Assembly (NCBI GenBank): GCA_036583965.1
Contig: JAZBQD010000030.1
Location: 81,534,800 to 81,598,799, forward strand
Reading direction: 5' to 3'
Source of the DNA: Prunella strophiata
Lineage: Eukaryota > Chordata > Aves > Passeriformes > Prunellidae
DNA length: 64,000 nt
In this document: piece after piece, positions 62,940 to 64,000 of the stretch
How the letters are laid out: each line of letters begins with the position of its first letter
Position numbering within the stretch: the stretch's first letter is position 1
Made by a program: the position numbers and the translations under genes
Notes under the pieces: generated by a model
Told to the model about the DNA's origin: nothing
What the model saw: the letters and a program-made list of their open reading frames with translations, nothing else
Databases searched by the model: none

Positions 62940-64000
62940 CTTAAGCTCAGAGATGTCTAATAGAGTATTAAATTCACAAATGTATTTACCATGCTTCTTT
63001 TTCCAGCAAGTCCTTTATAAGTGAGGGTTTACTCACTTGCATTTGAATTCACATATTCAACCCTTTCATGGGGCTCAGTATTTCTGCTTTGACAGTTGCT
63101 ACATGCAAATGTTACATCTAGACATTACCGAGCATACATTATTAAAATATCTGGGAACAAGTCCTCCCTTCCTTGTTATTTCAGCAATATATCCTGTAGT
63201 TGAATGATTGTATCATAGCATCAGCTCTTTCAGTTGAGAGAAGGAAAAGCCCACCCTTTAAAATTCCCACTGTCTTTATTTTTTGCTTATAACAAGTTAA
63301 CTGCTGAATGCAACTTATCAGGTGGTAGATGTAAGGAGACTGTCTAGCTTGAAGAATTAATTTCTCTCTTTGGAATACAGTGTATCCATGTTCTCTGGTA
63401 TATACTAACATATTACTGTATTGTAACTATAATACTGACTTTATGCTGTGATTTTAATAATCTTTATTACTATAAACAACTTTTGAAAGAATGGTTGGAA
63501 AAGGATCTGGAAAATTGTAAAATTAATATTAGAAGTTTTGCCCTTTGAACAGTGACCTCAATGGGATGAAAACTTCCATTTCCTCCACCATAAAAATCAA
63601 GGCAAGTAAGTGTTGGGTAGCTGTGGACAGTCCTTACGATTCTGTGTCAGGAATGAAAACTGGTTGTGTATTAAGGGTTTTCCTGAATTATCCTATAGAC
63701 AAATCCTTCAGAAGTTTTGTTTACGTTACTGCAAACAAAGTTTTCAAGGAATCCTCACTCACCATCTGTTATATAAAACCTAAACTGCAGTGGCAACTTT
63801 GCAATACACTTACAGATCCTGGACTTTGTATATACTTATTACAAATGTTAATGCTCCCTTCAGTCCTGACACTTCAGCACACATCTGTTTGAGTTATTAC
63901 AAGCTTATACAGCTGTTTTCCTTTATTCCAAGCATGCTGTTGTTGATACTCTTTCTCAGCAAGTTGCAGGGAAAGTTTTCACTGACCAAACAAGTCTCTT
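62940..64000 (+). other. PPP2R3B: PPP2R3B intron to window end
   Basis: AT-rich sequence with a chance 115-codon frame at 63,545 lacking recognisable domains. No exon of the common B'' body is identified before the window ends. Confidence 0.5.

Overview
This is 64 kb of vertebrate nuclear DNA, almost certainly from a bird. It is AT-rich and CpG-poor, with little repeat. The repeats are typical of birds: truncated CR1 LINE tails, one solo endogenous-retrovirus LTR of a type common in avian genomes, and an old L2-like LINE fossil. There are no bacterial genes, operons or CRISPR arrays. Almost every long open frame is a chance frame in introns, intergenic DNA or repeats.

Layout. Positions 1 to about 37,400 are mostly intergenic. 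Near the left edge (971, 1599, 2485) there are exon-like segments that could be the 3' end of an unidentified plus-strand gene, and weaker exon-like segments lie at 15,196, 16,049 and 26,410. A minus-strand solo LTR lies at about 32.9-33.5 kb, an L2-like reverse-transcriptase fossil at about 35.0-35.2 kb, and a minus-strand CR1 at about 36.4-37.4 kb. A G-rich pentamer minisatellite (37.44-37.70 kb) runs into a CpG island (about 37.4-38.1 kb) that carries a textbook TATA-less promoter.

The one gene I recognise is PPP2R3B, which encodes the B''/PR70 regulatory subunit of protein phosphatase 2A. It is on the plus strand. A short exon in the CpG island appears to splice to the N-terminal coding exon at 39,390-39,737. 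About 13.5 kb further on, at 53,187-53,318, is a second, alternative first coding exon. Its 44 residues match the N-terminus of the PR72 isoform of the paralogue PPP2R3A. Both first exons end in phase 0, so either could join the same downstream exon. I did not find that common exon, so the shared body of the protein should lie beyond 64,000.

In human PAR1 the PPP2R3B promoter faces SHOX. If that order holds here, the left 37 kb belongs to the SHOX-PPP2R3B interval and may hold developmental enhancers; a homeodomain-site-rich stretch at 30.5-31.1 kb is the best candidate by eye. The alternative PPP2R3B promoter and exon is the most interesting signal. The other exon-like segments are leads that transcript data would confirm or reject.
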